A stretch of DNA of 42,915 nt from an uncultured Bacteroidales bacterium (GTDB taxonomy: Bacteria; Bacteroidota; Bacteroidia; Bacteroidales; Bacteroidaceae), in the NCBI GenBank assembly GCA_945787885.1, contig CALZJF010000016.1, forward strand, positions 1 to 42,915, read 5' to 3'. Below are positions 31,639-40,816 of the stretch, piece after piece. The position numbers were made by a program, and so were the translations under genes. Position 1 is the stretch's first letter. Each line of letters begins with the position of its first letter. The notes under the pieces were generated by a model. That model saw nothing but the letters and a program-made list of their open reading frames with translations. It had not been told where the DNA came from and searched no databases.

Positions 31639-33489
31639 TCAGCGCACCCGCGTGCCGTAGTTGATGCGTTTGTTCTGGAAATCCTCGGCTTGCCTGAGCG
31701 AAGCCTCTGAGAGTTTGCCGTTCAGATACTGCTCCATGATGAGTTTGCCGAGCGGCACGCCGAAATGTGCGCCGAAGCCGCCGTTCTCCACATAGACAGC
31801 CACGGCGATGCGAGGCTTGTCCATCGGTGCGAACCCCATGAAGGCCGAATGGTCAGCACCGCGGTTTTGCGCCGTTCCAGTCTTGCCGCACACCTCATAA
31901 CCGGGGATGTTGGCTCCGGAACAGGTGCCGCCGACGACTGCCTTACGCATTCCTGCCACGATGTAGGCATACCATTGCTCATCGACCATCGTATAGTGGC
32001 GGCGCGTGTAGAGCGTGTCGATGTGTTCGCCCTGAATGGAGCGCACCACGTGGGGGATGTAGTAGTAGCCACGATTGGCGATGGTGGCACAAAGGTTGGC
32101 TATCTGCAGCGGAGTGGCTGTCACTTCGCCCTGCCCGATAGAGATGGAGATGACGGTGAGGGCGTTCCACGAGCCTTTGTATGCCTTGTCGTAATAGGCA
32201 GCATTGGGAATCATGCCGCGCTTCTCGCCGGGGAGGTCGATGCCCAGCTTGTAGCCGAAGCCCATGCGGACGAGGTGGTCCTTCCATCGCGTCATGGCAT
32301 CCTGCACGGTGGGGTATTTGGCGCGGTTGCCAAACATCCGCATGAGGTTCCAGCAGAAGAAGGCATTGCAGGAAGTGCCGAGGGCAGGGATGATGGGCAT
32401 GGGCGAAGCATGGCCGTGGCATCCCAGATGCAAACCCTTATAGTTGAATCCGTGGGCGCAGGGGAACGCCGTGTTGGGCTGAATGGCACCCTCCTGCAGT
32501 CCGATAAGCCCCTGCGAGGTTTTGAAGGTGGAACCGGGCGGGTAGCACCCCATGATGGCACGGTTGAGCAGGGGGCGCATGGGGTCGTCCGCCAGTTCGA
32601 GGTGGTGTTTTCCGCGGTCGCGCCCCACCATTTTGCGGGGGTCGTACGTAGGCGACGATGCCATGCAGAGGATTTCGCCCGTGGAAGGCTCGATGGCGAC
32701 GATGGCTCCCAGCTTTCCTTCAAGCAGCCTTTCAGCCAACTTCTGGAGCTCGATGTCCATGCCGAGGGTCAGATTTCTGCCTGCCACGGGTGCCACATCG
32801 TATTTTCCATCCTGATAGTGCCCCTTCGTCCTGCCGTGGACATCCCGCAGCATGATGCGCTTGCCCTTCTCGCCGCGTAGGACTTTCTCGTACGAGCGCT
32901 CGATGCCCAGCTTTCCTATGTAGTCTCCGCTCTTGTAATAGCTGTCGGAGTCAATGTCTGCCTGACTCACCTCGCCCACATCGCCCAGAACGTGGGCTGC
33001 CCACGGGCCGGCATAGCAGCGGACGGTGCGCTTCTCGGCAGCGAAACCATTGAAGCGGAAGAGTTTCTCACGGATTTTCGAGAACTCGGTAGCGGGAATC
33101 TGGCTCATGAAGAGTTGGGGCGTATTGCGCGAATAGTTCGGATGCTTCTCAGAGTCCTTGATGTCTGCCATCCGGGCTATGTATTCCTCACGGGTGATGC
33201 CTACGGTCTGGCAGAAATCGAGGGTGTCGATGCCGTGCTGGTCCTGCATGACGACGGTGATGTTATACGACGGCTCGTTATAGACCATGAGGAACCCGTT
33301 GCGGTCAGATATTTGTCCGCGTGCGGGGAACAGCACTTCCTTCCTGAAAGCATTGGAGTCTGCCCGCTGCCGATAGTCGTCGCTGAGGAGCTGGAGGGTA
33401 AAAATGCGCACGATGTAGAGGGCGATGATGGCCACCGCCACCCCGCCGATGATGTATTTCCGCTTTTCGAAGCTATAGTCCTTGGGCAT
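31639..33489 (-). CDS. mrdA: Penicillin-binding protein 2 (elongation transpeptidase)
   Basis: A 616-residue class B PBP with an N-terminal membrane anchor (about 12-31), a dimerisation domain with RGQISDRNG (about 57-65), and a transpeptidase domain. Its motifs are in order: GSTFKTS (SxxK, about 317-323), GTSCNAF (SxN, about 372-378) and CGKTGTAQN (KTG, about 532-540). It crosslinks peptidoglycan made by the RodA protein encoded next to it. A spacer of about 200 bases with direct repeats separates it from rodA, and mreD lies 103 bases upstream. Confidence 0.95.
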   Translation of the reverse strand: MPKDYSFEKRKYIIGGVAVAIIALYIVRIFTLQLLSDDYRQRADSNAFRKEVLFPARGQISDRNGFLMVYNEPSYNITVVMQDQHGIDTLDFCQTVGITREEYIARMADIKDSEKHPNYSRNTPQLFMSQIPATEFSKIREKLFRFNGFAAEKRTVRCYAGPWAAHVLGDVGEVSQADIDSDSYYKSGDYIGKLGIERSYEKVLRGEKGKRIMLRDVHGRTKGHYQDGKYDVAPVAGRNLTLGMDIELQKLAERLLEGKLGAIVAIEPSTGEILCMASSPTYDPRKMVGRDRGKHHLELADDPMRPLLNRAIMGCYPPGSTFKTSQGLIGLQEGAIQPNTAFPCAHGFNYKGLHLGCHGHASPMPIIPALGTSCNAFFCWNLMRMFGNRAKYPTVQDAMTRWKDHLVRMGFGYKLGIDLPGEKRGMIPNAAYYDKAYKGSWNALTVISISIGQGEVTATPLQIANLCATIANRGYYYIPHVVRSIQGEHIDTLYTRRHYTMVDEQWYAYIVAGMRKAVVGGTCSGANIPGYEVCGKTGTAQNRGADHSAFMGFAPMDKPRIAVAVYVENGGFGAHFGVPLGKLIMEQYLNGKLSEASLRQAEDFQNKRINYGTRVR

Positions 33490-33592
33490 TTTTACGTAAG
33501 GTTACAGAAGATTTCAGCCAGCGCGCCGTCGTTCCCGTCCTTCCATCAGCACCGTTCTCCTGCCATCGCAGGGCTTCATGGAGCAACGTCCC

Positions 33593-34108
33593 TCAGCCTC
33601 GCACCACGTTCTGACGGATATGCTCGATGGAGCAGATGATGAGCAGCGTGAGTGCAGACGATGTGGCGATATGTATGAGCAGGCGCACGACATCGAAGAA
33701 TGAGAAGCACTCCATGACGTAGAAGACGCTGGTGAAGAGAATAGTGGTCGTGGCAGCATAGCGCAGGTAGCCGCTCCACTGCATGGAGCGCGGCGATGGC
33801 GTGATGCCGTCTTCGCCGCGGTCAGCCGGCATGAAGGCATCGCGCAGCAGGGGGGCGACGAGCCCGAGGAACGTCATCGCTGCGGCACAAACGCCGAGGG
33901 TGTTGCTGAAAACATCGACGATGAGCCCCACGGCGAAGCCCCAAACTACGTAAATCCAGCGTTCCGTATGGCTGTGGAGCATGAGGAGCAGATAGACAAA
34001 GGGCATGGGAGTGGCATATCCCATGATATGTATATGATTGAACACCATCACTTGGAGCAAAATGAGCGTGATGGCCCAAAATCCGTTTTGCAGTGAAGTA
34101 GGAAACAT
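33593..34108 (-). CDS. mreD: Rod-shape-determining protein MreD
   Basis: A 171-residue membrane protein with about five hydrophobic helices (WAITLILLQVMVFNHI, PFVYLLLMLHS, WGFAVGLIVDVFSNTLG, TILFTSVFYVMECF, SSALTLLIICSI). The position directly after mreC and before the PBP2 gene, and the size, fit MreD of the elongasome. The ATG at 34108 is chosen because a longer frame from 34177 overlaps mreC and adds an Arg/Ser-rich stretch without family support. Confidence 0.85.
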   Translation of the reverse strand: MFPTSLQNGFWAITLILLQVMVFNHIHIMGYATPMPFVYLLLMLHSHTERWIYVVWGFAVGLIVDVFSNTLGVCAAAMTFLGLVAPLLRDAFMPADRGEDGITPSPRSMQWSGYLRYAATTTILFTSVFYVMECFSFFDVVRLLIHIATSSALTLLIICSIEHIRQNVVRG

Positions 34109-34136
34109 AGCGGAAGGGGGACTGGAGAGTATATGG

Positions 34137-35009
34137 TTATGGCGCACCCGCCTCGTTGAGCTCAAGACGTTCGGCACGCGCCTTCAGGGAATCGACCTCA
34201 GCTTTATACGGAGTGGCTACGACGCTCACATCTCTCAATGCTGCAAAATCGTTTCCGAGTACGACATCGAGGCGATAGCTCTGACCGTCGGGGGCATTGC
34301 GCACGCGATTGACGCGCCCGACGAAGATGCCCGGCGGGAAAACGCTGGAGAAGCCGGATGTCTCAATGACCTGACCCTTCCGGGCCTTGGCATATCGCGG
34401 CACGTCTGCCACGTAGGCGGTACGCGTGTTGCTGCCGTCCCACTGCAAATAGCCGAAATAATCCTGCCCGCGAACGCTGCACGAGATGCTCGACTTGCTG
34501 TGCGTGACGGGAATGACTAACGAATGGTGGACATTGGCAAGATAAATGATGCCTACCACTCCGCCGCCGCTGACAACGCCCATTTCTGCCGTCACGCCGT
34601 CTGCACTTCCGCGGTCAATGACGAGATAGTTGTCCATCCCCACCTGCACCTTGTTGCCCACCACGCGTGCGGGAATGAGCTGATAGCCTTGGAGTTGCTT
34701 CAGGACGCAGCGGTGCGTATAGGTCGTATCGTATCGTGCATCGCGCAGTGCATCACGCAACGCACGGTTTTCCTGCTGCAAGCGTATGTTGTCGCTCGTC
34801 AGTTGCTCATTCACCTCGCTCAGTCTGGTGAAGGCAACGGCATCCTGATAGACGCCGTTCACGCTCGCAGCCGCCTCGTTCGATGCCGTCAGCCATACGT
34901 AGCCTTGGTAACGATTGAAGCGCACAAGCATGACGATGCAGAAAATCTCCAGCAGAAGGAAGAGGAAGAGATAGTTGTATCGCCGCAAGAAGTCGAGAAG
35001 AACTTGCAT
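34137..35009 (-). CDS. mreC: Rod-shape-determining protein MreC
   Basis: A 290-residue bitopic protein. The ATG at 35009 starts just before the membrane helix (YNYLFLFLLLEIFCIVMLV, about 10-28). A coiled coil follows (EQLTSDNIRLQQENRALRDAL, about 67-87 in parts), then the beta-rich periplasmic core with LVIDRGSADGVTAEMGVVS and GVVGIIYLANVHHSLVIPV. MreC links MreB in the cytoplasm to PBP2 in the periplasm. The longer frame upstream runs through the mreB-mreC hairpin and is not supported. The gap to mreD is 28 bases. Confidence 0.93.
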   Translation of the reverse strand: MQVLLDFLRRYNYLFLFLLLEIFCIVMLVRFNRYQGYVWLTASNEAAASVNGVYQDAVAFTRLSEVNEQLTSDNIRLQQENRALRDALRDARYDTTYTHRCVLKQLQGYQLIPARVVGNKVQVGMDNYLVIDRGSADGVTAEMGVVSGGGVVGIIYLANVHHSLVIPVTHSKSSISCSVRGQDYFGYLQWDGSNTRTAYVADVPRYAKARKGQVIETSGFSSVFPPGIFVGRVNRVRNAPDGQSYRLDVVLGNDFAALRDVSVVATPYKAEVDSLKARAERLELNEAGAP

Positions 35010-35129
35010 GAGTAGTATGGAAAGTGTGGAAAGTTCTGAGGTAAGTAGGGGTTTCTGTAAGATGACGGCAAACAGGCGTTGGCGTGCGCCGTCAGCCTGA
35101 TGTGCAAGGAACCGTTCCGCCTGTTCTTG

Positions 35130-35167
35130 AAAAGCGGCTCCGCCTTCAATGGGTAAGGCGAAGCCGC
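35130..35167 (-). terminator. Hairpin with short U-run between mreB and mreC (attenuator-like)
   Basis: On the - strand GCGGCTTCGCCTT pairs with AAGGCGGAGCCGC around an eight-base loop (one G-U pair) and is followed by four T. It begins 13 bases after the mreB stop. It could partially end transcripts after mreB, or stabilise the mreB mRNA, so that mreB is expressed above the downstream genes. Confidence 0.7.
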
Positions 35168-35179
35168 ATATTGGTGTCC

Positions 35180-36235
35180 TTATCGCATCAGGCAAGGATA
35201 GTCATCAATGTTTTCAAGAGCCTTTCCAGTTCCACGAGCTACACAGAGGAGAGGGTCTTCTGCCACGTGGAAGGGAATGTTGATTTTGTCGGTCAGGCGT
35301 TTTCCGAGTCCGCGGAGCAATGCGCCGCCGCCCGTCAGGTAGATACCGTTCTTGACGATGTCGGCGTAAATCTCCGGGGGAGTGTTCGAGAGTGCGTTGA
35401 GCACAGCCGTCTCGATGCGTGCGATGGAACGCTCCAGACAGTGGGCAATTTCCTGATAGCACACGGGCACCTCCATGGGATAGGCAGTGATACGGTTGGG
35501 CCCGTGGACTACGAAATCGCTCGGAGCCTCATCGGCGGGAAGTTCAGACAAAGCCGAACCGACGCTGATTTTGATGCGTTCTGCCATACGCTCAGAGACG
35601 CTGACATTGTGCTGGCGTGCCATATATTCGCGGATGTCAGCAGTAAAGTCGTCACCCGCCATCTTGATGGAGTTGTTGGTGACGATGTTGCCCATACTGA
35701 TGACTGCGATTTCCGTCGTACCGCCACCGATATCCACCACCATCTGGCCTTCGGGGGCATTGACATCCAGTCCGATACCAATGGCTGCCGCCATGGGTTC
35801 GAAAATCAGATAGACATCGCGTCCGCCAGCATGTTCCGCCGAGTCGCGGACGGCACGCAGTTCCACCTCGGTAGAGCCTGAAGGCACACCGATGACCATA
35901 CGGAGCGTGGGAGTGAAGAGATGGCGGCCCGTGCTGACCATTTGTATCAGCCCGCGCATCATCAGTTCGCAGGCGTTGAAGTCTGCGATGACACCATCGC
36001 GCAACGGACGAACGACATGAATTTTCTCGCTCGTCTTCTCATACATCAGTTTCGCACGCTCGCCAACGGCAATGGTTTTCTCCGTATGAGGGTCGAGCGC
36101 TACGACAGAAGGCTCGTTAACGACGATTTCGCCATCGGCAATGATGATGGTGTTCGCCGTTCCGAGGTCCATTGCCAGCTCGCGCTTCATCGAGAAGAAA
36201 CGCTTGAAGGAGAAGAAATTAGAAAAGAATCCCAT
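35180..36235 (-). CDS. mreB: Actin-like rod-shape protein MreB
   Basis: A 351-residue actin-fold protein. Nucleotide-binding motifs are AMDLGTANTI (about 21-30, phosphate 1), VVDIGGGTTEIAV (about 165-177, phosphate 2) and YLTGGGALLRGL (about 299-310, adenosine). The N-terminus (GFFSNFFSFKRFF) is amphipathic and probably binds the membrane. MreB filaments direct the elongation machinery encoded downstream. The gene lies 56 bases after the IMP cyclohydrolase gene with no terminator between them, so they may be cotranscribed. Confidence 0.97.
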   Translation of the reverse strand: MGFFSNFFSFKRFFSMKRELAMDLGTANTIIIADGEIVVNEPSVVALDPHTEKTIAVGERAKLMYEKTSEKIHVVRPLRDGVIADFNACELMMRGLIQMVSTGRHLFTPTLRMVIGVPSGSTEVELRAVRDSAEHAGGRDVYLIFEPMAAAIGIGLDVNAPEGQMVVDIGGGTTEIAVISMGNIVTNNSIKMAGDDFTADIREYMARQHNVSVSERMAERIKISVGSALSELPADEAPSDFVVHGPNRITAYPMEVPVCYQEIAHCLERSIARIETAVLNALSNTPPEIYADIVKNGIYLTGGGALLRGLGKRLTDKINIPFHVAEDPLLCVARGTGKALENIDDYPCLMR

Positions 36236-36291
36236 ATTACAGTAAAGGGGGCTCTAAAGTGTTAGTTTTTTCAAGTCTCTGACGAGAGTCT

Positions 36292-36885
36292 CTATTTCGT
36301 AAACCATGCGTGAATGGCGGTGTCGTAGTGGCTGCTGACGCCGAACGCCTGCGCAGCGAACCATTTTCTCTGTTCGAGCGTAGTCTCGGCTCCCTGCTTT
36401 TTCACGATATCAAGGAGTGCGCCATATTCAGCCTTTGAAGGCACGATGACAACGTCATTGAAATTCTTTGCGCCCGCACGAATCAGGCTGATGCCGCCTA
36501 TGTCAATCTTTTCGATGATGGCAGCACTGTCTGCGCCGCTTGCCACGGTCTGCTCGAAAGGATAGAGATCGACGATGACGAGGTCAATTTCAGGAATCTC
36601 ATACTGAGCCATCTGCTGGCGGTCGCTCTCAAGTTCGCGGCGACCGAGTATTCCGCCGAACACTTTTGGATGGAGCGTCTTGACGCGTCCGCCCAGGATG
36701 GAGGGATAAGTAGTGACATCCTCTACCTTCTGACAGGGATAGCCAAGGCTTTCGATAAAGGTCTGCGTTCCGCCCGTAGAGAGAAACTGCACACCCTGTG
36801 CGTGAAGTTCGGCGAGAAGCTCGTCGAGACCATCTTTGTGGAAGACCGACACGAGTGCCGTCTTTATCTTTTTGCTGTCTTGCAT
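36292..36885 (-). CDS. Stand-alone IMP cyclohydrolase (N-terminal half of PurH)
   Basis: A 197-residue protein equal to the IMP cyclohydrolase domain of PurH: TALVSVFHKDGL (about 9-20), STGGTQTFIE (about 36-45), TLHPKVFGGIL (about 70-80), VIVDLYPFEQT (about 103-113), IDIGGISLIRAGAKN (about 127-141) and the closing SSHYDTAIHAWF. It closes the ring of FAICAR to give IMP, the last purine step. The AICAR transformylase half that follows in most bacteria is absent: the frame stops cleanly after the domain boundary and the next gene is mreB. The transformylase must therefore be encoded elsewhere, or this is a split form. Confidence 0.9.
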   Translation of the reverse strand: MQDSKKIKTALVSVFHKDGLDELLAELHAQGVQFLSTGGTQTFIESLGYPCQKVEDVTTYPSILGGRVKTLHPKVFGGILGRRELESDRQQMAQYEIPEIDLVIVDLYPFEQTVASGADSAAIIEKIDIGGISLIRAGAKNFNDVVIVPSKAEYGALLDIVKKQGAETTLEQRKWFAAQAFGVSSHYDTAIHAWFTK

Positions 36886-36932
36886 AGCTTGTTGTGATTG
36901 TTTAAGTGAGAGAGTAAGAGATTTGAATTTAA

Positions 36933-37598
36933 TTACTTCGACATTCCCAGTCCTATCTTCATGCCGTTATAGTTATTGACGAGGCTGGTCAGCGAAGAGA
37001 GGGTGCTATTGCTGCCACCGAGCAGCGAACTGCCTGCGCTGACGAGCGAAAGGAGCTTGTCAGCATCGAAGAGGAGGCTGATTCCCGAGGTCGTCGAGCC
37101 CACGGTGGCAGTCTGGTTGAAGAGTCCGAGCGCAGCGGTCAGCGTGATGGAGCGCGTAGAAGGGTTATATACATAGGTGCCCTGAATGGTTTTTCCGTTC
37201 AAGACAGCCTGAAACGTCTTGTTCTGATTGAAGACGAAGGTGCAGTTACCCTCCTTCATTCCGATTTTGGCGAGCTGCGCATCGAGTTTCTCTTCCAAAG
37301 AGTTGGCAGCGACAGCACCACCAGCCTTTGCCAGGAAGTTGTCGGTCTCGAAGACGATGTCCACGCCCGTGTATTTCCATGTGCCGTAGAGCGAACTCTC
37401 ATTCAACGTGGCTTTTGAAAGGAATCCGCTGAGCAGATTCTCCAGCGTTCCCGTATTGGCAACAGCGCCAGCCACACCGCTGACAATGCTTCCGATATTG
37501 CTCTGCGCAGCATTGCCCTGCGTGTTCATACCGCCGAGACAGCCCGTCAGTGAAAGGGCAAGAGAGGCGATGCAGAGGGGTAGAATTAGTTTTTTCAT
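36933..37598 (-). CDS. DUF4923-like lipoprotein
   Basis: A 221-residue lipoprotein with lipobox LTGC (Cys about 19). The segments LYGTWKYTGVDIVFETDN, AAVAANSLEEKLDAQLAKIG and CTFVFNQNKTFQAVLNGKTIQGTYVYN form a beta-rich domain resembling the DUF4923 family of Bacteroidales. The C-terminus is Ser/Leu-rich. Function is unknown; family members are thought to be periplasmic or surface lipoproteins. It lies 47 bases upstream of the IMP cyclohydrolase gene on the same strand. Confidence 0.78.
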   Translation of the reverse strand: MKKLILPLCIASLALSLTGCLGGMNTQGNAAQSNIGSIVSGVAGAVANTGTLENLLSGFLSKATLNESSLYGTWKYTGVDIVFETDNFLAKAGGAVAANSLEEKLDAQLAKIGMKEGNCTFVFNQNKTFQAVLNGKTIQGTYVYNPSTRSITLTAALGLFNQTATVGSTTSGISLLFDADKLLSLVSAGSSLLGGSNSTLSSLTSLVNNYNGMKIGLGMSK

Positions 37599-37687
37599 TG
37601 TGATAGAATGCGTAAGATTTTTTTGCGATACATACGGGGGAGCACCGTTGATGCCCCCCCGCCGACGGAAATCCTATAGTCCGTCTG

Positions 37688-40567
37688 TTACGAGAGTTTC
37701 TGCTTCACCTCGATTTCCGTGAAGGTTTCGATGATGTCGCCCTCCTTGATGTCCTGGCATCCCTTGAGCGAGATACCACACTCAAAGTTCGTCGTCACCT
37801 CCTTCACATCGTCCTTGAAACGCTTCAGGGCATCAATCTCACCAGTGTAGATGACGACACCTTCGCGAATGATGCGCGCCTTGTTTGAACGGCTCACCTT
37901 ACCATCGACGACATAGGCACCTGCCACATAGCCCACCTTCGAGATATGATATACCTGGCGCACTTCGACCATAGCGGTGACTTCCTCCTTGACGATAGGC
38001 TTGAGCATACCCTCCATCGCCTCCTTCACCTCCTCGATAGCATCGTAGATGATGGAGTACTGACGGATATCTACGCCCTCGCGCTCTGCCAATTTGCGCG
38101 CACCGGCAGAGGGACGCACCTGGAAACCAATGATAACGGCCTTCGAAGCAGCGGCGAGCGTGACATCGTTCTCGCTGATTTGGCCCACGCCCTTGTGGAT
38201 GACATTCACCTGAATGCTCTCCGTAGAGAGGCGTATGAAGGAATCCGAGAGTGCCTGTACGGAACCATCCACGTCGCCCTTGACCACGATGTTGAGCTCC
38301 TGGTAGTCTCCAATCTTCAAGCGGCGTCCGATTTCGTCGAGCGTGAGCATCTTCGCCGTACGGAAGTTCTGCTCGCGCTGCAGCTGCAGGCGCTTGCTGG
38401 CAATCTCGCGGGCTTCCTGCTCCGTGCTCATGACGTGGAACTGGTCGCCTGCTTGCGGCGCACCGTTGAAGCCAAGGAGCGTGGCGGCATGAGCAGGCCC
38501 AACGTCGCTGATGCGCTGTCCGCGCTCATTGAAGAGTGCCTTCACGCGGCCGTAGTTCGTACCGGCAACGACGATGTCGCCCTGATGAAGCGTACCATTG
38601 CTGACGAGGACGGTAGCCACATAGCCACGACCCTTGTCGAGCGACGACTCGATGACCGTACCCGTGGCATTGCGGTTCGGGTTGGCCTTGAGCTCGAGCA
38701 TATCGGCTTCGAGGAGCACTTTCTCCAGAAGCTCATAGACGCCGATGCCCTTCTTGGCAGAAATATCCTGACTCTGATATTTTCCGCCCCACTCTTCCAC
38801 GAGGAAATTCATCGAGGCAAGCGTCGTCTTGATGGCATCGGGGTTTGCTCCGGGCTTATCTATCTTGTTGATGGCGAAGACGATAGGCACTCCTGCCGCC
38901 ACGGCATGATTGATGGCCTCCTTCGTCTGCGGCATGACATTGTCGTCGGCAGCAATGATGATGATGGCGATGTCAGTCACCTGTGCTCCACGCGCACGCA
39001 TGGCGGTGAACGCCTCATGGCCCGGCGTATCGAGGAAGGTGATTTCCCTGCCATTCTTCAGGCGCACGTTGTAAGCACCTATGTGCTGCGTGATGCCACC
39101 TGCCTCGCCGGCGATGACGTTGGCATTGCGGATATGGTCGAGAAGTGATGTCTTTCCGTGATCGACGTGTCCCATGACGGTGACGATGGGAGCGCGTTCG
39201 CGGAGGTCTTCCTCGCGGTCTTCCACCTCTTCAATAGCCTCGCTCACCTCTGCGCTGACGTATTCCGTGGAGAATCCGAATTCTTCAGCCACGAGGTCGA
39301 TGGTTTCCTGATCCAGACGCTGATTGATGCTGACCATGATGCCGATGCTCATGCACGTGGCTATGACCTTCGTCACGGGGACATCCATCATCGTAGCCAA
39401 CTCATTGGCGGTGACGAACTCCGTGAGCTTGAGGGTCTTTGCCTCAGCATTGTGGAGCATGATTTCCTCTTCAGCCCTTTCGCGTGCAGCCTCGCGTTTC
39501 TCCTTGCGATACTTGGCACCCTTCGCGCCTTTGGTCTTTCCCTGCAGGCGTGCAAGCGTCTCCTTCACCTGTCTTGCTACGTCCTCATCGCTGATGGCCT
39601 GCGGCTCCTGCTTGGGCTGGTTCTTACCGCGCTTCTTTCCGTTCTGTCCGCCGGCGTTCTGCTGGTTCTTTCCGCCGCCCGCCTGCTGCTGTCCGCCGCC
39701 TGCCTGGCCTTTCTTCTTGTTGCCGCCGTTCTTCTCGCCGCCCGCGCCTTGGTTGTTGCGGCTCTCGGCAGCAATATCTACGCGTTCGCGCCCGATGCGG
39801 TTTCTCTTCTTCTTCTCGCCGCCCGCGCCGCCGTTCTTCTCGCCGCCGGCGCCATTGCCCTTCTTGCCGTCCTTCTTCTTCTTCGGGCGCGTGTTGGAGT
39901 TAAGGTTGGAGAGGTCGATGGTGCCGAGCACCTTTGGCCCGTCGAGCGACGGGGTGGAATTGAGCTTGAAGATGCCATCCTCACTGACGGTGCCGATGTC
40001 CTCCTTCTTCTTTCGCGCAGCCTCCTCGCGGTTTTTCTCTTTCTTCGGAGCATCCTGCTTGTCGCGCGGCTTATCGCCGGCGCTATCGTTGGTCTTTCCC
40101 ACTTTCTGTGCCGGCTTTTCCTGCTCTTCAGCCTTCCGCTCCTGATTCTTTTTCTCACGCTGTGCGGCAGCTTCCGCCTTCTTGCGCTCCATTTCTTCTT
40201 TTTCAGCCTTGGCTGCCAGCTCAGCTTTTGCAGCCTGCTCAGCCTTAGCGGCTTTCTCCGCCTCTTCGGCAGCTATTTTCTCTGCCTCGGCCTGTGCGGC
40301 AGCCTGTGCGGCGGCTTTCTCAGCCTCGCGGTCGGCACGCGCCTGCTCCAGTGCTGCCTGCTTTTCCTCGCGGCGACCTTGGAAGAGTTCTGCGGCCTTA
40401 TGCTTGCGGGCACGGTCAGCACCGAAATTTTCTGCCAGCAGATCGTAGTATTTGTCGTCGATTTTGCTGTTCGGGTTGGCTTCAACGGTGATGCCGTTCT
40501 CCTGAAGAACATCGACCACGCGCTGAAGACTTACATTAAATTCTTTGATTACTTTGCTTAGACGCAT
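37688..40567 (-). CDS. infB: Translation initiation factor IF-2
   Basis: A 959-residue IF-2. The N-terminal subdomain ([20 protein letters not shown]) is followed by a long low-complexity Lys/Glu/Ala and then Gly/Asn/Gln-rich linker (about 70-340). The IF2_N-like helical domain contains [17 protein letters not shown]-type sequence. The G domain has GHVDHGKTS (about 463), DTPGHEAF and NKID. Domains II-IV end in [18 protein letters not shown]-2 brings initiator tRNA to the ribosome. The gene follows nusA, as in many bacteria, but with a 249-base gap. Confidence 0.97.
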   Translation of the reverse strand: MRLSKVIKEFNVSLQRVVDVLQENGITVEANPNSKIDDKYYDLLAENFGADRARKHKAAELFQGRREEKQAALEQARADREAEKAAAQAAAQAEAEKIAAEEAEKAAKAEQAAKAELAAKAEKEEMERKKAEAAAQREKKNQERKAEEQEKPAQKVGKTNDSAGDKPRDKQDAPKKEKNREEAARKKKEDIGTVSEDGIFKLNSTPSLDGPKVLGTIDLSNLNSNTRPKKKKDGKKGNGAGGEKNGGAGGEKKKRNRIGRERVDIAAESRNNQGAGGEKNGGNKKKGQAGGGQQQAGGGKNQQNAGGQNGKKRGKNQPKQEPQAISDEDVARQVKETLARLQGKTKGAKGAKYRKEKREAARERAEEEIMLHNAEAKTLKLTEFVTANELATMMDVPVTKVIATCMSIGIMVSINQRLDQETIDLVAEEFGFSTEYVSAEVSEAIEEVEDREEDLRERAPIVTVMGHVDHGKTSLLDHIRNANVIAGEAGGITQHIGAYNVRLKNGREITFLDTPGHEAFTAMRARGAQVTDIAIIIIAADDNVMPQTKEAINHAVAAGVPIVFAINKIDKPGANPDAIKTTLASMNFLVEEWGGKYQSQDISAKKGIGVYELLEKVLLEADMLELKANPNRNATGTVIESSLDKGRGYVATVLVSNGTLHQGDIVVAGTNYGRVKALFNERGQRISDVGPAHAATLLGFNGAPQAGDQFHVMSTEQEAREIASKRLQLQREQNFRTAKMLTLDEIGRRLKIGDYQELNIVVKGDVDGSVQALSDSFIRLSTESIQVNVIHKGVGQISENDVTLAAASKAVIIGFQVRPSAGARKLAEREGVDIRQYSIIYDAIEEVKEAMEGMLKPIVKEEVTAMVEVRQVYHISKVGYVAGAYVVDGKVSRSNKARIIREGVVIYTGEIDALKRFKDDVKEVTTNFECGISLKGCQDIKEGDIIETFTEIEVKQKLS

Positions 40568-40633
40568 AAATTATTTTTTGTGGTAAGGGAAGTGGGAGAG
40601 TCTGATAGATGGGTGTGTGTGTGAGTCAGCATA

Positions 40634-40655
40634 CGTTGGCATCGTCCTGCCAACG
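40634..40655. other. Perfect hairpin in the nusA-infB spacer
   Basis: CGTTGGCA (40634-40641) and TGCCAACG (40648-40655) form an eight-base stem with a six-base loop and no U-run. The 249-base spacer otherwise shows nothing recognisable. It could be an RNA-processing or stability element in the nusA-infB transcript. Confidence 0.6.
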
Positions 40656-40816
40656 GCTGTTAAGGATATGCGTAGGGAAGGGGGTATGCCCGTGAGCGTG
40701 CGGAGGGCAGGGAACTGGGGCGACGACCCACGCAGCAGCACACACGCGTTGCGGAGGCTTTGCCCTGTCCACCCAGCGTCGATGAGAGAGAGGGTGTCAA
40801 GGGGGCTTACAAAGAC

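Noticed and set aside
39158-40561. 467-codon frame antisense to infB
   Set aside because: Leucine/alanine-rich shadow of the low-complexity IF-2 linker; infB is unmistakable.
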